DNA from: Aldrovandia affinis
Lineage: Eukaryota > Chordata > Actinopteri > Notacanthiformes > Halosauridae
NCBI GenBank assembly: GCA_029706075.1
Contig: JAINUG010000026.1
Location: 5,005,001-5,069,000, forward strand
Direction of reading: 5' to 3'
DNA: 64,000 nucleotides
Shown: piece after piece, positions 60,505 through 64,000 of the stretch
Numbering within the stretch: the first letter of the stretch is position 1
Layout: every line of letters begins with the position of its first letter
Program-made: the position numbers and the translations under genes
Notes under the pieces: generated by a model
The model's input: only the letters and a program-made list of their open reading frames with translations
Databases searched by the model: none
What the model was told of the DNA's origin: nothing

Positions 60505-60598
60505 GACGTGTGTGTACGTGTGTGTGTACGTGTGTGTGTACGTGTGTGTGTGTACGTGTGTGTGTGTACGTGTGCGTGTACGTGCGCGTACGTGTATA
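60505..60598. repeat. (GTGTGTGTAC)n minisatellite
   Basis: About 94 bp of 10-12-bp units GTGTGTGTAC with variants GTGCGTAC at the right side; alternating purine-pyrimidine throughout. Confidence 0.92.
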
Positions 60599-60935
60599 AG
60601 CAGGTGTGTATATCTGCCAGTCAGATGGCCTCTGCTGTGCCGCTTCACGGGATCTCTGGATTCAAGCTAGATTTCCTAACAATCCCAGGAATGCCGGGCC
60701 CAGCCCAGCCTCCCTGCTATCCCTCTGCATCCCGGGGCTTGGTTGCCAGGAGTTAATGTTTCTTTATGCCACTTGCACCGATGACATGGCAGTGATGCGG
60801 ACTATTAGATCTTCTGTACGCTGAGAAAGGATTTGCCATGGTTACACTCCTGCATTCTCGCCTACTCTGTCACAGCTTTGTATTTGGCCCCTGCGTGCGT
60901 GCATAGCAGGGTTGTATTAATATAGTAATAATAGT

Positions 60936-61088
60936 AATATACGCCATTTAGCAGACGCTTTTATCCAAAGCGACTTACAGTAGTGAATGCATACATTTTT
61001 CAGTATATGTGATCCCAGTGGGAATTGAACCCACAACCTAAGCATTGCCAACGCCGTGCTCAACCTACTGAGCCACACAGAACCACTG
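60936..61088 (-). mobile_element. tRNA-derived SINE, complete copy
   Basis: A third copy of the 34278 family, again inverted, 1.3 kb from the one at 59484. B box GGGTTCAATTCCC and tail GTAAGTCGCTTTGGATAAAA are well kept; the A-box side reads TGGCTCAGTAGGTTGAGCA. Confidence 0.88.
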
Positions 61089-62387
61089 AACCACCACCTT
61101 CTGAAAATGAGCCCAAGAGAGGGCGAGTGTAGAAATGAACCTGCCGTCGCTATTCTGGAGACCTGCTTAAGACCTGTTGTGCGTAAACTGTATTTTTTTG
61201 GGGCCTTGCCTGCCCTGTCCTTGTTTCCTGTTACATGCAGTGTTGTTTTGCGGAGTGGAAACGGGGTGGGAAGAGGATCGGAGAGCTCCCGTATTCCCAT
61301 CAGGCCTTTAATGCAGAGGAACAGGGAGTAGAGTGGCTTTTGTCCAGAGAGATTTTGAGAGCATGAGTTTGGAAAACAGATGAGATTAAATGAGTTTTTG
61401 GGCTAGCCTTCTGGATTTTTTTTCTTTCTCTCCCCTCCCGTGCAGCTGTCCTCGTTTGTTGGCTGAAACACTAAAGGCCTTGAGCCTAGGGGAACCGATA
61501 ATGACCATAGCAGATTGGGAAATGACATTACAAGTGGATTTGGGTGGTTGTAACACACGTAAACACACGCACACACACATTCACACACTTGCACACATGG
61601 AGACGTGCATACACGCACACACATGTAGGTACACACACACACACACACAAGCCCAGAAATGCGTACACACATGCCACACACGAAGGCAAATGTGTGCACA
61701 TACACACACACCGCCCCCTCTCCCTGTGCGATTCAGCTGGAGAACGCCGCAGACACCATCGATTGCTGTCGGCCCGCCGAAGTGCAGCGTGACAGTGGGC
61801 CTTTCTTCAGAGGCCGGCGGGCATCTCGCTGAGCCGGTGTCTCCCTGCGCCGGGGGAGAGTGACGGCGACAGGCTGGCATCGTCAGCGCCCATTGTTCCG
61901 CTCGCATCGACGGCCGCCGAGGCAGGTCTCCGCGGCGCGCGCTCCCGTGAGCTAATCTCTGCCCCGTCTGTGTCTGCGGGCCGGGATTGTGCACCACGTT
62001 AGCCGGAGAAAAAAAATCTGCCGCGTCTGCCACGAGCGACGATGAGAGGAGGCCATTCAAGCCCGTCTCGCCTCATCATTCTCCCTGTTATCTGGAGTGG
62101 ATCGGCCACTGTGTCGAGTCTTCAAGGACCCCCGGTGTTAGGGCCTCCACAGCGGTCCCCGGCTGGTTATTCTACGTGTCAGCGACTGCCTTCGTGAAGA
62201 AATACTGTTCAGCGGCAGTGCAAAATCTACTCGTGACTCGTTTCCACCTGTGCCCTCTGGTTCTGCTGATGGAACTGATGCCTGACAGCGCGTGTGCCTC
62301 AAACTGGTTTGCTCAGTAATAATTGCCTAACTGCCTTTGCATATTTCAATAAATACACAGCAGGTCTCCACGCATGCCTCAGCTGTA
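61089..62387. other. Intronic DNA, no gene seen
   Basis: CpG-rich between 61740 and 62130 (GGCCCGCCGAAGTGCAGCGT, CCGCGGCGCGCGCTCCCG), without an exon I can support. The CA-rich tract is listed separately. Confidence 0.5.
61550..61715. repeat. Interrupted CA-rich repeat
   Basis: Clusters of ACACAC separated by short non-repeat words (GCACACATGGAGACGTGC, CATGTAGGT, AAGCCCAGAAATGCGT) over about 165 bp. Confidence 0.85.
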
Positions 62388-62391
62388 TTAA

Positions 62392-63061
62392 CCCCTTAAT
62401 CGTCGTTCACTATTTTCGGCATTCACGCCTGTTTGGACATACCCAAATGTAACAGTTCATAGCTCAAGAACTGTGATGGCCACGTCCCTACATTTGGTAT
62501 AATTGGAAGGGAAACGCATTGTAGTTTATAGCATGTGGAGACAACACATCCCAAAGGACCAAAGGTCAAACATACAATACAGTAGGCCTTTATAGTTTTC
62601 TTGTGTATAATCTCATGTTTGAAAAAGTAACATTTCATGATATACATGTGGATATGACCCTTGTGCATGCTTTGTCCAATATGTCAACTAAGTCTGTGCG
62701 AAAAACAGAAAACATTGGAAACATTGGAACTCTCTCAATTTGGCTTGCTCTTGTGACAAAACAGAAGTCACTACCTTTGTTCGTTAGACCCTTACGGTGA
62801 TCACACATTATCAATGATCTGTCATATTTTGGGACTGGACTTCACCAAAGGTAAGGACCAGCTATTCTCCTGGAGTACCCTACCTTGAATCGGGACAGGA
62901 TTTATTTTGCGACTTCGCAGTTGACATAAATTGGCATGCATTGTTGAAAAGACGAGATTCCACCCAACCTGTGCATATAACATTATATATGTACATTTAA
63001 CCGTGATATTTAAAGGAGAACGTGCTGTGATGTAAACGGCAGGCCGGTGACAGTTATGGGG
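62392..63061. mobile_element. Possible piggyBac-type MITE with TTAA target
   Basis: A TTAA at 62388-62391 is followed by CCCCTTAATCG; the right side ends AGTTATGGGG followed by TTAA at 63062-63065. TTAA targets and short C-rich/G-rich termini are the hallmark of piggyBac elements. The inverted match is only about 8 bp (CCCCNTAA) and there is no transposase, so this could be a coincidence of TTAA sites 670 bp apart. Confidence 0.45.
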
Positions 63062-63065
63062 TTAA

Positions 63066-64000
63066 AAAAATCATAAAGTCATAAAATACCTTTTTAACAA
63101 ATTAGACCATGTTTTTTTGGGGGGGTATTTACCCTGAACAGAAGCTAAAATGAAGCTTGTTTTTTAGTGTGTTTGACAGAATTCCCAATGACCAGTGTAT
63201 ATGAACATTGGCATGTTACAGGCAGGTGACATTGTTGTTTTTTCCCTATGTGTCAGAGACAGGGGCCAAAATGTTCCTTCCTGTACACACACACACACAC
63301 ACATTCAGAATATCTCTGTTCTCTTTTCCCCACTTGCAAATGTGAGAGGTGGGTACAAAGGAGTAGGCACAGATGGACTGCTATCTCCAAGTCCCGTCTG
63401 TGATGGGGCTTGTTTCGTCTGCCCACTAGGACGACCTTGTCATTTGAGTGCACCAATCAAATGGAAAAACGACACCCGCAAAGACAAACAATCACAACAG
63501 TTCGATTTTAACGACTGCTCATGGAATCCTGCCGTTTCACCCTGATCGTCTGTCCGGAAAAGTAGACGATAGCGTAATTTAAATGTTTGAAGTGTTGTCC
63601 TGTGGAACAGCTCAAGGGTTAAGTTGACCCAAAAAAATCGAATTTGATCAATCCACGATGTGCATGCGTTGAAATATCATTAGTTGCACCATACAACTTT
63701 TCTTGACGCTGTATCAGCCAGATCCCAGTTAAAAGAGATATGGATTTGAGTCAGTGCGATACTTTTACCTTCTCTGCAGCACGTTTGGAGAGCCTGAGTG
63801 CATTCATACTGCAATAATGACCAAATGGACCGAATGCTACAGAACTGGATACGTAGAGCAGTTCTCCTGCGGTAGGCATTAATGTAGGATGAAGGGGAAA
63901 GGGGCACCGCTCTGGTCACCTGCCCCTCAGGGACACTGGAACACGGGGCCTGCGAAACAAGCAGAGCACGGTGCCTGTTCCGGCAGAGCCCCTGCAGCCC
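63066..64000. other. Intronic DNA to window end, no gene seen
   Basis: It includes a short CA microsatellite (63285-63302) and a G run near 63118-63125. No exon is seen; the agap1 intron presumably continues. Confidence 0.5.
63285..63302. repeat. (AC)9 microsatellite
   Basis: Eighteen bases of AC dinucleotide. Confidence 0.9.

Noticed and set aside
61544-61792. His/Thr-rich frames as a peptide gene
   Set aside because: Produced by the CA-rich repeat at 61550-61715.

Overview
The window looks like a stretch of teleost fish genome. It contains tRNA-derived SINEs with the fish-typical tail, several Tc1-like families, hAT and piggyBac-like MITEs, a Tigger (pogo) derivative, long CA/GT microsatellites and large introns. 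I cannot name the species. I saw no retrovirus, LTR element, Polinton or LINE that I can support, and no functional tRNA or rRNA gene.

One host gene explains the locus: agap1 (Arf-GAP with GTPase, ankyrin repeat and PH domains 1), on the + strand. Bases 1-5.9 kb are upstream flank and promoter. Bases 5964-6126 are the first coding exon of the standard short isoform (start MNYQQ), ending in phase 1 at a GTAAG donor. The rest of the window is the very long first intron. Inside it, 36.6 kb downstream, lies a large single-exon ORF (42769-44170, 467 codons) that ends in the same phase at its own donor. Short motifs in this ORF match, in order, the N-terminal extension of AGAP2/PIKE-L (SLTLVK, TLDNSDLH, SGIF). 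I read it as an alternative first exon giving a PIKE-L-like long agap1 isoform from a second promoter. The common second exon, expected to start with codons for AFVNSQEW, lies beyond 64 kb.

The intron is heavily colonised. Six copies of one Tc1-like family (ends CACTACCGG) lie at 11.7, 17.6, 20.7, 26.0, 48.5 and 55.8 kb. They form a stepwise series: one copy keeps the N-terminal DNA-binding half; two share a 5' deletion but keep much of the catalytic half; three share that 5' deletion and also end in an inverted duplicate of the 5' terminus. A second Tc1-like family (ends CACTCAGTGGCC) is at 54.3 kb, nested with copy F and hAT debris inside what seems an older inverted-repeat transposon (53.4-57.2 kb). 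Other elements are a hAT MITE with a perfect 8-bp duplication (0.2 kb), a TTAA-flanked piggyBac-like MITE (62.4 kb), a deleted Tigger that still encodes only a DNA-binding domain (50.4 kb), a large inverted-repeat element (25.2 kb) and about ten SINEs or SINE tails.

Structural DNA of note: a near-perfect 33-bp hairpin beside a G-rich tract (59.7 kb), a 160-bp GT run next to a Tc1 copy, a 12-bp-unit GC/GT minisatellite (35.7 kb) and a G-quadruplex-type tract (53.2 kb). The intervals 29.0-33.1 and 41.3-42.8 kb are richer in CpG and poor in repeats, and are the likeliest regulatory parts.
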